Shown: positions 16,081-25,575, numbered from the stretch's first letter. The stretch: DNA of 64,000 bases from Solibacteraceae bacterium (GCA_026984795.1 JALSRK010000007.1:1-64000); one strand, 5' to 3'. Translations and numbers: made by a program. Notes: generated from the sequence alone by a model not told the origin.

Positions 16081-16980
16081 ATGGAAGTCTCTGTCACATT
16101 CCAGCCGAAAGCGATGCTCGCCCCGTATGACTACAGCGAACCGTCGAACCTGGCCTTGAAATACGCTTGCGTCGGAGCTCGAATCTACGGTGCGCGGCTG
16201 ACGATCCTTCATGCCCGGCCCCTCGATCTGCCGCCCTACTTCACCGAGGAGGGGCAGGAGCGGCTGCTGGCCGAGCTCGAAGCAGCCCGGCGGAAGGTCC
16301 GGACCCATCTAGCCACCCAGGTCGGCCGCATCTTGGAGTTGACGGAATGCGGCCCGCAGGTAGAGTTCGAGGTCGCCGACATCCACCCCGTGGACGCCAT
16401 TCTCGAAGCCGTGGAGAAACACGGGGCGGAGCTGGTCGTCCTCGGTACGCACGGCCGCGGCGGCGCGAAACGGCTCCTGCTCGGTTCGGTCACGGAGAAT
16501 GTCGTACGGCAGATCACCGTCCCGGTTTTCGTGGTGCGCCAGAAGCAGCATGAGATCATCGATCCGGCGGACCCGTCGCGGATGCCCACGATCAAGCGCG
16601 TGCTTTGCCCGGTCAATGACACGACTATCTCGCGGCGAGCGGTGGGTTATGCGGTGGCGATCGCGTCCCGCTTCGGGGCAGCCCTGACGTTGTTGCATAT
16701 CGTCGAGGGCGATGGGGCTTCCCGCGGCGCCGCCCGGGAGCAGTTCTCCCCGTGGCTCGAGGAGTGCCGCCGGGCGGATGTCTGCGCCACACTCGAAGTC
16801 CGCCGGGGCAAGGCGGCCGACGCGATCATCGACTACGCCCGCACCACGACTCAAGACCTGATCGTGGCCGCTGCGCGCCAGCGTGACGCGGGATCGCCAC
16901 TATTCAGCTCGACTACGGACGCCCTCCTGCGGCGCGCTCCCGCGCCGGTCCTCCTCATCCCCGGTGGGAGGGCTGACTGA
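16081..16980 (+). CDS. two-domain universal stress protein (UspA family)
   Basis: 299 residues formed by two Usp domains in tandem. Domain 1 (about 8-152) ends with the ATP-binding pattern VVLGTHGRGGAKRLLLGSV plus NVVRQITVPVFVV. Domain 2 (about 163-296) begins IKRVLCPVNDTTISRRAVGY, but its G-2x-G-9x-G motif is degraded to ARQRDAGSPLFSSTT, so only the first domain should bind ATP. Cytoplasmic stress protein with no specific partner nearby. GGGAG lies 6 nt before the ATG. Confidence 0.9.
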   Translation: MEVSVTFQPKAMLAPYDYSEPSNLALKYACVGARIYGARLTILHARPLDLPPYFTEEGQERLLAELEAARRKVRTHLATQVGRILELTECGPQVEFEVADIHPVDAILEAVEKHGAELVVLGTHGRGGAKRLLLGSVTENVVRQITVPVFVVRQKQHEIIDPADPSRMPTIKRVLCPVNDTTISRRAVGYAVAIASRFGAALTLLHIVEGDGASRGAAREQFSPWLEECRRADVCATLEVRRGKAADAIIDYARTTTQDLIVAAARQRDAGSPLFSSTTDALLRRAPAPVLLIPGGRAD

Positions 16981-17307
16981 GAAACAGGTGGCGGCACGGA
17001 ACCGACGTGGGAAGAGGATGCCGGGGGTTCGGACTCCCGGCCGGTAGGGAACAGGCGTGCCGCCCGTCTAGTTCGCTCAGGGCGCCGACCCGCGTCTGTA
17101 CCCCGGCTCGCACCCGCTGGAGCCGGTGAAGGCCGCCGTTCCTCGAAGACGCTCGTGACGCTCCCCGCCGTTCGGGGCCTGGCCCGCGCCGGTTGGATCC
17201 TCCTCCGTCCCGATGAGAACCCGGGACGTCGCCACCGGCGTCGGTTCTCCCCAGTGATGCGGCAGCCCATGGTCTGTGATTAACTAGCAACGATCGGAGG
17301 CATGCCG
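16981..17307. other. intergenic region upstream of the M20 gene
   Basis: 327 nt. GC-rich, with several short inverted repeats but none followed by a T-run. A segment near 17029-17043 resembles a tRNA T-arm, but no acceptor, D-arm or anticodon arm fits around it. Frames through the region are shadow-like. The end contains TTAACT (17280-17285), a weak -10 candidate, and the GGAGG ribosome binding site of the next gene. Confidence 0.6.
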
Positions 17308-18729
17308 ATGAAAGTTGCAGCCTGTGTTCTTTGTCTGGCGGGGTTTGCCGCCGCCCAGCCGCTTCCGTCGTTGAAGCAGGCCACTGAGACTGAAGCCGGC
17401 GCCCTGACCGACGACATTCGCCGGATCTCGATGGAGCTGTGGAAGCTGTCGGAGACGGGCTTGAAGGAGCGCCGCTCGTCCGAGCTGCTGATGGAGTATC
17501 TCGAGCGCCAGGGCTTCCGGGTCGAGCGCGACGTCGCCGGGATGCCCACCGCCTTCATCGCCAGCTACGGCAGCGGGCGGCCCATCATCGGCATCCTGGC
17601 CGAGTACGACGCGCTGCCGGGGGTGGGCAACCAGCCCGTACCGCGCCGAGCTCCGCGGGACGACGGGGTGACCAGCGGCCACGGCTGCGGCCACAACCTC
17701 TTCGCCGCCGGCTCCGTGGCGGCGGCGGTGGCCATACGCCGGGTGATGGAGAAACACGGCCTGGCCGGGACGGTGCGGCTCTACGGAACGCCGGCCGAGG
17801 AGACGCTCATCGGCAAGGTCTACATGGCCAAGGAGGGCGTTTTCGACGATCTCGATGCCGCTCTCGAGTGGCACCCGAGCACGAAGACCAAGGTCCGGAA
17901 CCAGCCGGGCCGGGCGATGAACAATTTCGAAGTCGAGTTCTTCGGCCAGGCGGCCCACGCCGCGGCCGATCCCTGGAACGGCCGTAGCGCTCTGGATGCC
18001 GTGGAAATGATGGATTACGGCGTGAACCTGATGCGCGAGCACGTCAAGCCGACGGCGCGCATCCACTACGTGATCCCGAACGGCGGTGAGGCGCCGAACG
18101 TAGTGCCGGAGTACGCCAAGGTTTGGTACTACGTGCGCGACGTGGACCGGCCCGCCGTCGAGGGCGAGTACGACTGGATTCTCAAGATCGCCGAAGGCGC
18201 GGCCCTGGCCACCCGCACCACGCACAAGGTCCACCTGATCGCCGGGGTTCACGAGTACAATCTGAACCGGCCCTTGCAGGAGGCGATGCAGAAAAATCTG
18301 GAGGCGGTGGGTCCGCCCAGGTTCACGGACGAGGAGCAGACGTTCGCCAAGAAGTTGCAGGAATTCCTGAAGGTGGAGACCAAGGGCTTTGATACGAAGC
18401 TCTATCCGCTGAAGCCGGAGCCGGAGCCGGTGGAAGGCGGCTCGACCGATGTGGCTGAAGTCAGCTACATTGTGCCGACCGTCGGACTCCAGGTCACTAC
18501 GGCAGCCGCCGACATCCCCTGGCACAGTTGGGCCACGACGGCCTGCCACGGGACCGAGGCAGGAGTGAAAGGGGCCGTGGTGGCCGCCAAGGTCCTGGGG
18601 CTGACCGGGATCGACCTGCTCACCGACGCCGCGCTGCGGGAGAAGGCCAAGGCGTTCTTTCTCGAGAAAACCGGCGGCAAGCCGTATGAGTCTCCGATAC
18701 CGAAGGATCAGAAACCGCCGCTGCCGTGA
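17308..18729 (+). CDS. exported M20 family amidohydrolase (AbgB-like)
   Basis: 473 residues. Signal peptide MKVAACVLCLAGFAAAQ, then the M20 peptidase fold: GILAEYDALPGVGNQ (metal Asp), SGHGCGHNLFAAGS (metal His and Asn), GTPAEETLIGKVYM (catalytic and metal Glu), LEWHPS, and the dimerisation lid beginning NNFEVEFFGQAAHAAADPWNG. It most resembles aminobenzoyl-glutamate hydrolase subunit B-like amidohydrolases, which hydrolyse N-acyl or peptide-like amide bonds. The ATG at 17308 has GGAGG at 7 nt; an ATG two codons earlier is too close to that site. The ligase gene follows directly. Confidence 0.88.
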   Translation: MKVAACVLCLAGFAAAQPLPSLKQATETEAGALTDDIRRISMELWKLSETGLKERRSSELLMEYLERQGFRVERDVAGMPTAFIASYGSGRPIIGILAEYDALPGVGNQPVPRRAPRDDGVTSGHGCGHNLFAAGSVAAAVAIRRVMEKHGLAGTVRLYGTPAEETLIGKVYMAKEGVFDDLDAALEWHPSTKTKVRNQPGRAMNNFEVEFFGQAAHAAADPWNGRSALDAVEMMDYGVNLMREHVKPTARIHYVIPNGGEAPNVVPEYAKVWYYVRDVDRPAVEGEYDWILKIAEGAALATRTTHKVHLIAGVHEYNLNRPLQEAMQKNLEAVGPPRFTDEEQTFAKKLQEFLKVETKGFDTKLYPLKPEPEPVEGGSTDVAEVSYIVPTVGLQVTTAAADIPWHSWATTACHGTEAGVKGAVVAAKVLGLTGIDLLTDAALREKAKAFFLEKTGGKPYESPIPKDQKPPLP

Positions 18730-18767
18730 GCCGGCGGCCGCCGGAATGGCGGGGGAAAAGGACCGCG

Positions 18768-20300
18768 ATGCTGCTGGCGGAACTGGTAGAGAGGTCCGGC
18801 CGGATCGCTGCGACGAGCCGGCGGACGGAAAAGATCCGGCTGCTGGCGGACCTGCTCCGCAAGCTGCCGGCGGAAGAGATCGCCCCGGCCATCGCGTTCT
18901 TGTCGGGTTCTCCGCGGCAGAAGCGCCTGGGTATCGGCCCGGCGGCTCTTCGGGCCGCGGCGGCTCCGCCTGCTTCCGGACCTACGTTGACGCTGCGGCA
19001 AGTGGATGAGGCCCTGGAGCACATCGCGGAAGTTTCGGGGCCGGGCTCGGCGGCGCTGAAGACCGGCCTGCTGAGGAACCTGTTCGCCCAAGCGACGGCT
19101 CCGGAGCAGGAGTTCCTCGAGCGGCTGCTGATGGGCGAGCTGCGCCAGGGAGCGCTCGAAGGGGTGATGGTGGAGGCCGTCGCCCAGGTGGCGGGCGTGC
19201 CCGCGCAGCGGGTTCGGCGGGCGGTGATGTTCGCCGGCGATCTCACCGAGGTGGCCGAGGCGGCCCGGCGCGAAGGTGAAGCCGGCCTGGCGCGCTACGG
19301 CGTCCGGCTCTTCCGTCCGGTGCAGCCGATGCTGGCGCAGCCGGCCGAGGATCTCGACGAGGCTCTCGGCGAGCTGGGCGAGGCGGCGCTCGAGTTCAAG
19401 CTGGACGGGGCGCGCATCCAGGTCCACAAGTCCGCCGGCGAGGTGCGGTTCTTCTCCCGGCGGCTGAATGACGTCACGGCGGCGGTGCCGGAGATCGTCG
19501 AGGCGGTGCGGGCGCTGCCGGCGCGGGAAGCGGTGCTCGACGGCGAGGCGATCGCGCTGAAAGAAGACGGCCGGCCACAGCCGTTCCAGGTGACGATGCG
19601 GCGGTTCGGCCGGCGCTTGGACGTCGAGCAGATGCGCCGGAAGCTGCCGCTGCGGCCCTACTGGTTCGATCTGATCTACCTGGACGGCGGCGGCGTGATC
19701 GACGAGCCGCAAGCGCGGCGCTTCGAGCTGTTGCAGGGAATCGTTCCACCCGACACGGTCATCCCCCACCGGCGGGCGATGGAGCCCGGCGCCGCCGAGC
19801 AGTTCTTGCGGGAGGCCGTCGAGCGCGGCCACGAAGGGATCATGGCGAAGTCACCCGAAGCCCCGTACGAGGCGGGCAGCCGCGGCCGGAGCTGGCTGAA
19901 GATCAAGCCGGCGCATACGCTGGACCTGGTGGTGCTCGCCGCCGAGTGGGGCCACGGCCGGCGCCGCGGCTGGCTCAGCAACCTGCACCTCGGGGCGCGG
20001 GATATCGAGAAGGGCGGCTTCGTGATGGTGGGCAAGACGTTCAAGGGGCTCACCGACGAGATGCTCGCCTGGCAGACCGAGCAACTGCAGAAGCTCGAGG
20101 TCCACCGCGACGAGTGGACGGTCTACGTCGAGCCGAAGCTGGTGGTCGAAGTCGAGTTCAACGATGTCCAGGTGAGCCCGCGCTATCCCGGCGGAGTGGC
20201 GCTGCGCTTCGCCCGGGTGAAACGCTACCGGCCGGACAAGAGCCCGGCCGAAGCCGATACGCTGCAGGCGCTCCAGGCGCTGGCGCCGGCAAGCTCCTGA
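18768..20300 (+). CDS. lig: ATP-dependent DNA ligase
   Basis: 510 residues. An N-terminal DNA-binding domain (1-195) is followed by the adenylation domain with motif I EFKLDGARIQVHK (adenylated lysine), motif III FSRRLNDVT, motif IIIa PYWFDLIYLDG, motif IV HEGIMAKS and motif V SWLKIKPAHTLDLVV, and an OB domain to the end. This three-domain layout is that of archaeal ligases and mycobacterial LigB, so it is an accessory repair ligase next to the NAD-dependent LigA expected elsewhere. AAAGGA precedes the ATG; a GTG at 18726 overlapping the previous stop is also possible. It is co-directional with the M20 gene. Confidence 0.93.
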   Translation: MLLAELVERSGRIAATSRRTEKIRLLADLLRKLPAEEIAPAIAFLSGSPRQKRLGIGPAALRAAAAPPASGPTLTLRQVDEALEHIAEVSGPGSAALKTGLLRNLFAQATAPEQEFLERLLMGELRQGALEGVMVEAVAQVAGVPAQRVRRAVMFAGDLTEVAEAARREGEAGLARYGVRLFRPVQPMLAQPAEDLDEALGELGEAALEFKLDGARIQVHKSAGEVRFFSRRLNDVTAAVPEIVEAVRALPAREAVLDGEAIALKEDGRPQPFQVTMRRFGRRLDVEQMRRKLPLRPYWFDLIYLDGGGVIDEPQARRFELLQGIVPPDTVIPHRRAMEPGAAEQFLREAVERGHEGIMAKSPEAPYEAGSRGRSWLKIKPAHTLDLVVLAAEWGHGRRRGWLSNLHLGARDIEKGGFVMVGKTFKGLTDEMLAWQTEQLQKLEVHRDEWTVYVEPKLVVEVEFNDVQVSPRYPGGVALRFARVKRYRPDKSPAEADTLQALQALAPASS

Positions 20301-20311
20301 CGGAGGAAATC

Positions 20312-22636
20312 ATGCCGAACTCCTATCTCTACTTTTGTTTCGGGCCGCGGAGGCGGCTGACTGCGCCGTGGCTGGCCCTGCTGGCCGTGGCGGCACTGTT
20401 CGCGGCGGCTTGCGGCCCAGAGCCCGCGCCGCCGGTGAAAGAGTGGAAGATCCTCGGACCCGGCGGCGGAGGTTCCCAATACTTTCCCACCATCAGTCCG
20501 CACGATCCCCGCCACGTACTGGTGGGCTGCGACATGACCGGCTCCTACATCAGCCATGACGGAGGCGCTTCCTGGCGGATGTTCAACCTGCGGTCGCCCG
20601 CCCGGGCGTTCGTCTTCGATGCGGCGGACCCGCAGACCATCTACGTGATCGCTCGGGGCTTGTGGCGCAGCACCGACCTGGGCGAGACGTGGAACCTCGT
20701 CTATCCCGATCCAGCCAACGTCACCGGCCTGGTGATGATCGGCGACCACGCCACGCCGCGGTTCGTACTTCGGGAAGGCTCCTACGGGCGGATGCGGGCT
20801 CTGGCGGTGGATCCGGAGGACTCGAACGTCTTGTACGCCGCGATCGAGGAAGAGGGCGCCGTGCATCTCTACCTCTCCGAGGACCGCGGCGCCACGTGGC
20901 GCAAGGACGAGGCGCTCGACGGCGGCGTAAAGCGGATCTACGTGGATCCGCGCTCGCCGGCCGGAGACCGGACGCTCTACGTGCTGGGCGCAAACGGCGT
21001 CGCGGTGCGCGAAGGCGGCCGGTGGCGGCAGGGGACGATGCCACGGGATGCCGAACGGTTCGCCGACATCGTGCTGAGCTTCCCGGACACCGGCCCTCCC
21101 GTCGTCTACGCCGTCTCGGCGGAGGCGCCGTACGTCTCGACGGACGGGGGCAGGAGCTGGACGCGGCGGCCCTTCCCGGGCCAGGGGGCGCGGCTGCAGG
21201 CCGTGGGGGCGAGCCTCGACCATCCGGATGTGGTCTACGTCTCTTACCGTAATCTCGAGCTGGAGGGCCGGACCTACCTCGGCGTGGCCCGCAGCGGCGA
21301 CCGCGGCGCGACGTGGGAGCTGGCCTGGAAGGATTCGCGGGACGCGCCGGCGGCCAACGTCCACGGCGGCTGGCTGCGCGAATGGTTCGGCCCGCTGTGG
21401 GGCGGCAATCCGTTCACTCTCGGCGTCGGCCCGCACGATCCGGATCTCTGCTACGGCACCGACTTCGGCCGGACGATGAAGACGGCCGACGGCGGCCGCA
21501 CCTGGTACGCCATGTACTCGAAGCGGCAGCCGGACGGTTCGTGGACCTCGACCGGCCTCGACGTCACCACCTGCTACGGCGTCCACTTCGATCCCTTCCA
21601 TTCCGAGCGCATGTTCATCACCTACACCGACATCGGGCTGTTCTCGAGCGACAACCGCGGCCGGAGCTGGCGGAGCGCCACCATCGGCGTTCCCCGGCGC
21701 TGGCGCAACACCACCTACTGGATCGTCTTCGACCCCGAGGTGGAGGGCAAGGCCTGGGCGGTGGTGAGCGGAACCCACGACCTGCCGCGCCCCAAAATGT
21801 GGCGGAACCGCTCGCCGCAGACCTTCACCGGAGGCGTCGTCGTCACCGAAGACGGAACTCGCACCTGGCGGGTCTCCAACAACGGCATGCCGGAGACGGC
21901 GGCCACGCACATCCTGCTCGATCCGGAGAGCCCGAAAGAGCGGCGCACGCTCTACGTGGCGGGCTTCGGCCGGGGCGTCTACAAGTCGGTGGACGGCGGC
22001 GAGAGCTGGACGCTGAAGAACAACGGCATCCGGGGCGAGGAGCCGTTCGCGTGGCGGTTTGCGCGCGACCGGGACGGCGTCATCTATCTGATCGTCGCCC
22101 GCCGCAGCGACGACGGCAGCATCGGCAACGAATACGACGGCGCGCTCTACCGTACCACCGACGGGGCCGAGACCTGGACGCCGGTGAACCTGCCGGAAGG
22201 GGTGAACGGGCCGAACGGGCTGGCGATCGACCCCGACGACCCCAAGCGCCTCTACCTGGCGGCCTGGGGGCGGAATACGCCCGGCGGGGCCACCGGCGGC
22301 GGCATCTTCCTCTCCACCGACGGAGGAGCGACGTGGCGCAACGTGCTCTCGAAGGACCAGCACGTCTACGACGTCACCATCGACCCGCGCAACCCGGAGA
22401 TCCTCTACGCCACCGGCTTTACTTCTTCAGCCTGGCGCTCGACGGACCGCGGCGAGACCTGGACGCGCATCCCCGGCTACAACTTCAAGTGGGGTCACCG
22501 GGTGATCCCCGATCCGGAGAATCCGGACATGATCTACATCACGACGTTCGGCGGCAGCGTCTGGTACGGGCCGGCGGAAGGCACTCCGGGCGCGGTGGAG
22601 GACATCGTCACACCCCAGGCGGCCTACGGGCGATGA
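20312..22636 (+). CDS. lipoprotein with 12 BNR/Asp-box repeats (sortilin/GH74-like propeller)
   Basis: 774 residues. The N-terminus has a lipoprotein-type signal (VAALFAAACGPEP). The remainder is built of beta-propeller blades marked by Asp-boxes (S/T-x-D-x-G-x-T/S-W): I count 12, for example SHDGGASW, STDLGETW, STDGGRSW, TADGGRTW, SVDGGESW and STDRGETW. This is the VPS10/sortilin-type or GH74 (xyloglucanase-like) double propeller. Glycosidase activity is possible but no catalytic residues could be assigned. GGAGG precedes the ATG. Its stop overlaps an ATG of the next gene, suggesting co-expression with the exported hydrolase. Confidence 0.8.
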   Translation: MPNSYLYFCFGPRRRLTAPWLALLAVAALFAAACGPEPAPPVKEWKILGPGGGGSQYFPTISPHDPRHVLVGCDMTGSYISHDGGASWRMFNLRSPARAFVFDAADPQTIYVIARGLWRSTDLGETWNLVYPDPANVTGLVMIGDHATPRFVLREGSYGRMRALAVDPEDSNVLYAAIEEEGAVHLYLSEDRGATWRKDEALDGGVKRIYVDPRSPAGDRTLYVLGANGVAVREGGRWRQGTMPRDAERFADIVLSFPDTGPPVVYAVSAEAPYVSTDGGRSWTRRPFPGQGARLQAVGASLDHPDVVYVSYRNLELEGRTYLGVARSGDRGATWELAWKDSRDAPAANVHGGWLREWFGPLWGGNPFTLGVGPHDPDLCYGTDFGRTMKTADGGRTWYAMYSKRQPDGSWTSTGLDVTTCYGVHFDPFHSERMFITYTDIGLFSSDNRGRSWRSATIGVPRRWRNTTYWIVFDPEVEGKAWAVVSGTHDLPRPKMWRNRSPQTFTGGVVVTEDGTRTWRVSNNGMPETAATHILLDPESPKERRTLYVAGFGRGVYKSVDGGESWTLKNNGIRGEEPFAWRFARDRDGVIYLIVARRSDDGSIGNEYDGALYRTTDGAETWTPVNLPEGVNGPNGLAIDPDDPKRLYLAAWGRNTPGGATGGGIFLSTDGGATWRNVLSKDQHVYDVTIDPRNPEILYATGFTSSAWRSTDRGETWTRIPGYNFKWGHRVIPDPENPDMIYITTFGGSVWYGPAEGTPGAVEDIVTPQAAYGR

Positions 22637-22668
22637 TACCGCGCCCCCGTGATACGCTTTCTGAAGCG

Positions 22669-24792
22669 ATGACCCGGCGCGACCTGCTGCGGACCACGGT
22701 GGCGCTCCCGCTGGCTGGAGGGCTGCGCGGACAGCCTGCTCCCGCCGCCCGGGTCGACTACCGCACTTACTCCCGTTGCCTGCCCGATCACCTGCGCGAT
22801 CTCGCCGCCCGGGCCTACGAGAAGCGCACCCGTGAACTGGCGAAACTCGCCACCCCGGAGGCCGTGCGCCGGCGCCAGCAGTGGGTGCGGGAAACGTTCT
22901 GGCGGCTCGTGGGAGGCATGCCGGAGCGCACGCCGCTGAACGCCCGCGTCACCGGGGCCTTCAAACGCGACGGCTACCGCGTCGAGAAGATCGTCTACGA
23001 GAGCCGACCGCGGTTCTTCATCCCCGCCAACCTGTACGTCCCCACCCGCGGGGAGCCGCCGTTTCCGGGCGTGCTGTTCCAGATGGGGCACTCGCTCAAT
23101 GGCAAGGCGGCCGGGGTCTATCAGAAATGCTGCCAGGGCCTGGCACGCCTCGGCTATCTGGTGCTCGGCTTCGACCCGATGGGGCAGGGCGAGCGGGCCT
23201 ACTATCCCCGCGAATCGGGTTACATGACACGGCTGGCCTCGGCCGACGACGAGCACACGGTCCCCGGCAAGCAGATGTTGCTCACGGGCGATACGAGCAC
23301 GCGGCTGCAGGTCTGGGATGCGATCCGCAGCCTGGACTACCTGGCGGCGCATCCGCTCGTCGATCCCAAGCGCCTGGCTTCCACCGGCAACTCCGGCGGG
23401 GGCACGCTGACGATGATGCTGGCCGCCGTGGACGACCGTCTGGCGGCCGCCGCCGCGTCCTGTCCGAACACCGAGAACGTCGCCTGCGCCGATTTCAACC
23501 CTCCGGGCGCCACCGACGACGCCGAGCAGAACTTCATCGGAGCCGGCCCGGCCGGTTTCGCCCGCTGGGACCTCTTCTACCCGCTGGCCCCCAAGCCGCT
23601 GCTCATCCTGGTGAGCGCCCGCGACTTCTTCGGCACTTACTCGCCGAACTACCTCGCCAACGGCCGGGAAGAGTTCGCCAGGCTACGGCACGCTTACGAG
23701 GCGCTGGGCGCCGGGGACCGCGTCGAGTGGTATGAAACCCCGCTGCCGCACGGGCTCGCCTACGAGATGCGGCTGCGCATCTACGACTGGTTCGGCAAGT
23801 GGCTGAAAGGCGACCCGCGCCCGGTCACCGAAGAGCCTCCGGTGGAGCCGGAGCCGGACAAGACGCTCTGGGTGACCCAAAGCGGCAGCGTGGTGCGGGA
23901 CTTCGGCAGCGAGACGCCGTTCACGTTGAATCGCAAGCGCGCCGCCGCGATCCGGACGCCCGCCAAGCCGCCCGATCTCGCGGCCCTCACCGGGGCGCGC
24001 CGGCCCGGGGCGGAGTTACGGCCGGCGGTCAAGGGGCATGCCCGTTCGGTCCACGCCATGGTCGAGGCGGTCGAGGTCCGCTCGGCGCCGAGAGTCTGGG
24101 TTCCTGCGTACGTTTACCTGCCGCGGGCCACTGACCCTGCTCATCCCCTCGTCCTTGCCCTGGAGCCTTCCGGGCGCGCCCGCTGGCGCGAGGACGAAGT
24201 CTACGAGGCGGTGGCGGCCCAGGGCTGCCCGGTCTGTCTGGCGGATTTGCGAGGCATCGGAGACCTGCGGCCCGAATTTCCCCGCGGCGCTCCCGGCCAT
24301 GCCCGGTGGCATCAAGACGAAGAGGCCTTCGCGTGGTCGTCGCTCATCCTGGGCGAGCCGCTGCTCGGCCAGAGAATCACCGACATCCTCGCGCTGGCCG
24401 CGGCGCTGCGCAACTATTCGCCCGTACGGGGCCGCCGGCTGGTGATCGCCGCCCGGGGCCACCTGACGGTTCCCGCGCTGTTCGCTGCAGCCCTCGATGC
24501 CCGCATCGATGAACTCTACCTCGCCGGCGCGCTGGTTTCCTACCGCAGCATCGTCGAAATGGAAGATTACAAGCACCCGCTCGCCAACTTCGTGCCGGAT
24601 GTGCTCCGCCACGCCGATCTGCCGCAGATCGCCGCCTCGATCGCCCCGCGCCGCATCCGGTTGGCCGGGCCCGTGGACGCCGCCGGGCAGCCCGTGCCGG
24701 AGGGGGAGGCCCGCGAGGTCTACCGGGCGGTTTCCAACGTCCAAATCACCGCCGAACCGGCCTGGGACGCGGCGGCGTTGAGCCGCTGGTAA
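22669..24792 (+). CDS. exported tandem alpha/beta-hydrolase (acetyl xylan esterase-like)
   Basis: 707 residues from the ATG that begins a twin-arginine signal (MTRRDLLRTTVALPLAGG); an ATG at 22633 overlapping the previous stop would add 12 residues. The first half is an alpha/beta-hydrolase of the acetyl-xylan-esterase/Abhydrolase_7 type: GVLFQMGHSLNGKAAG, nucleophile elbow STGNSGGGTLTMM, and a late His near PLPHGLAYEMR. The second half (about 435-660) has the same fold pattern (LVLALEPSGRA, CLADLRGIGDL), but the elbow reads VIAARGHLTVPA without the serine. It probably removes acyl groups from polysaccharide, with the second domain structural. Confidence 0.8.
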   Translation: MTRRDLLRTTVALPLAGGLRGQPAPAARVDYRTYSRCLPDHLRDLAARAYEKRTRELAKLATPEAVRRRQQWVRETFWRLVGGMPERTPLNARVTGAFKRDGYRVEKIVYESRPRFFIPANLYVPTRGEPPFPGVLFQMGHSLNGKAAGVYQKCCQGLARLGYLVLGFDPMGQGERAYYPRESGYMTRLASADDEHTVPGKQMLLTGDTSTRLQVWDAIRSLDYLAAHPLVDPKRLASTGNSGGGTLTMMLAAVDDRLAAAAASCPNTENVACADFNPPGATDDAEQNFIGAGPAGFARWDLFYPLAPKPLLILVSARDFFGTYSPNYLANGREEFARLRHAYEALGAGDRVEWYETPLPHGLAYEMRLRIYDWFGKWLKGDPRPVTEEPPVEPEPDKTLWVTQSGSVVRDFGSETPFTLNRKRAAAIRTPAKPPDLAALTGARRPGAELRPAVKGHARSVHAMVEAVEVRSAPRVWVPAYVYLPRATDPAHPLVLALEPSGRARWREDEVYEAVAAQGCPVCLADLRGIGDLRPEFPRGAPGHARWHQDEEAFAWSSLILGEPLLGQRITDILALAAALRNYSPVRGRRLVIAARGHLTVPALFAAALDARIDELYLAGALVSYRSIVEMEDYKHPLANFVPDVLRHADLPQIAASIAPRRIRLAGPVDAAGQPVPEGEAREVYRAVSNVQITAEPAWDAAALSRW

Positions 24793-24848
24793 AGCGGGTG
24801 GCGGACCCAAGGTGGGATAGAATGCTGGTTTCCGGGAAGGAGACGGCG

Positions 24849-25511
24849 ATGAGACGCACGGTTTGGATTCTGACGGCGGCGTTGGCGGCGGCGACCGCGG
24901 TTGCGGCGGCCGGGAAGATCGCCCTGTTCAACGGCAAGGACCTGAACGGCTGGACCTACTATCTCTGGGACCGCGGGGCCAAGAAACAGGACACCAAGAC
25001 GCCGATGTCGGCCGTCTGGAGCGTCCAGGATGGCGTGCTGCGCTGCAAGGGCCGGCCCACCGGCTACATCTGCACCGAGAAAGCATACGAGAACTACCGG
25101 CTGACGCTCGAGTGGCGCTGGCCGGAAGGCACCGAACGGGGCAACAGCGGCGTGCTGGTCCACACGACGACGCCGAACGCCCTGGGCCAGTGGCCGAAGT
25201 CGATCGAAGTACAGTTGGCCAAGGACAACGCGGGCGACTTCTGGGTGATCGGCACCGATCTCGACGTGCCGAACGAGGAGACGCGCAAGAAGGGCCGCCG
25301 GCACCTGAACTTGACCGACGGCTCGGAGAAGCCCGTGGGCCAGTGGAACCAGATGGTGATCGAAGCCCGCGGCGACACGCTGAAAGTCTGGGTGAACGGC
25401 GATCTGGTCAACGAAGCGACGAATCTCAGCCAGACGAAGGGCACGATTTGCCTGCAGTCGGAGGGGGCCGAGATCCACTTCCGCAACATCTATCTCGAGC
25501 CGCTGGATTGA
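24849..25511 (+). CDS. exported DUF1080 (3-keto-disaccharide hydrolase-type) protein
   Basis: 220 residues. Signal peptide MRRTVWILTAALAAATAVAAA, then a concanavalin-like fold of the DUF1080 family: ALFNGKDLNGWTYY, WSVQDGVLRCKGRPTGYICT, LEWRWPEGTERGNSGVLVH, KSIEVQLAKDNAGDFW and the end IHFRNIYLEPL. Several family members cleave 3-keto-glucosides made by Gfo/Idh/MocA-type dehydrogenases, which fits the exported oxidoreductase and isomerase genes elsewhere in the window. AGGAG precedes the ATG. A TAGAAT (24818-24823) may be its -10. Confidence 0.88.
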   Translation: MRRTVWILTAALAAATAVAAAGKIALFNGKDLNGWTYYLWDRGAKKQDTKTPMSAVWSVQDGVLRCKGRPTGYICTEKAYENYRLTLEWRWPEGTERGNSGVLVHTTTPNALGQWPKSIEVQLAKDNAGDFWVIGTDLDVPNEETRKKGRRHLNLTDGSEKPVGQWNQMVIEARGDTLKVWVNGDLVNEATNLSQTKGTICLQSEGAEIHFRNIYLEPLD

Positions 25512-25575
25512 AGCGGCGCGCGAGGGGCGCGGGAATCCGGAACCCGGAGGCGGTCCGCTTGCCGAACGGCGGGCC

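Noticed and set aside
17025-17050. tRNA-like GGGTTCGGACTCCC in the intergenic region
   Set aside because: The loop has the wrong length and no other tRNA parts are present.
20225-22363. A 712-codon minus-strand frame
   Set aside because: It is antisense to the Asp-box lipoprotein, Arg/Pro/Ala-rich, lacks a ribosome binding site and has no domain; a by-product of high GC.
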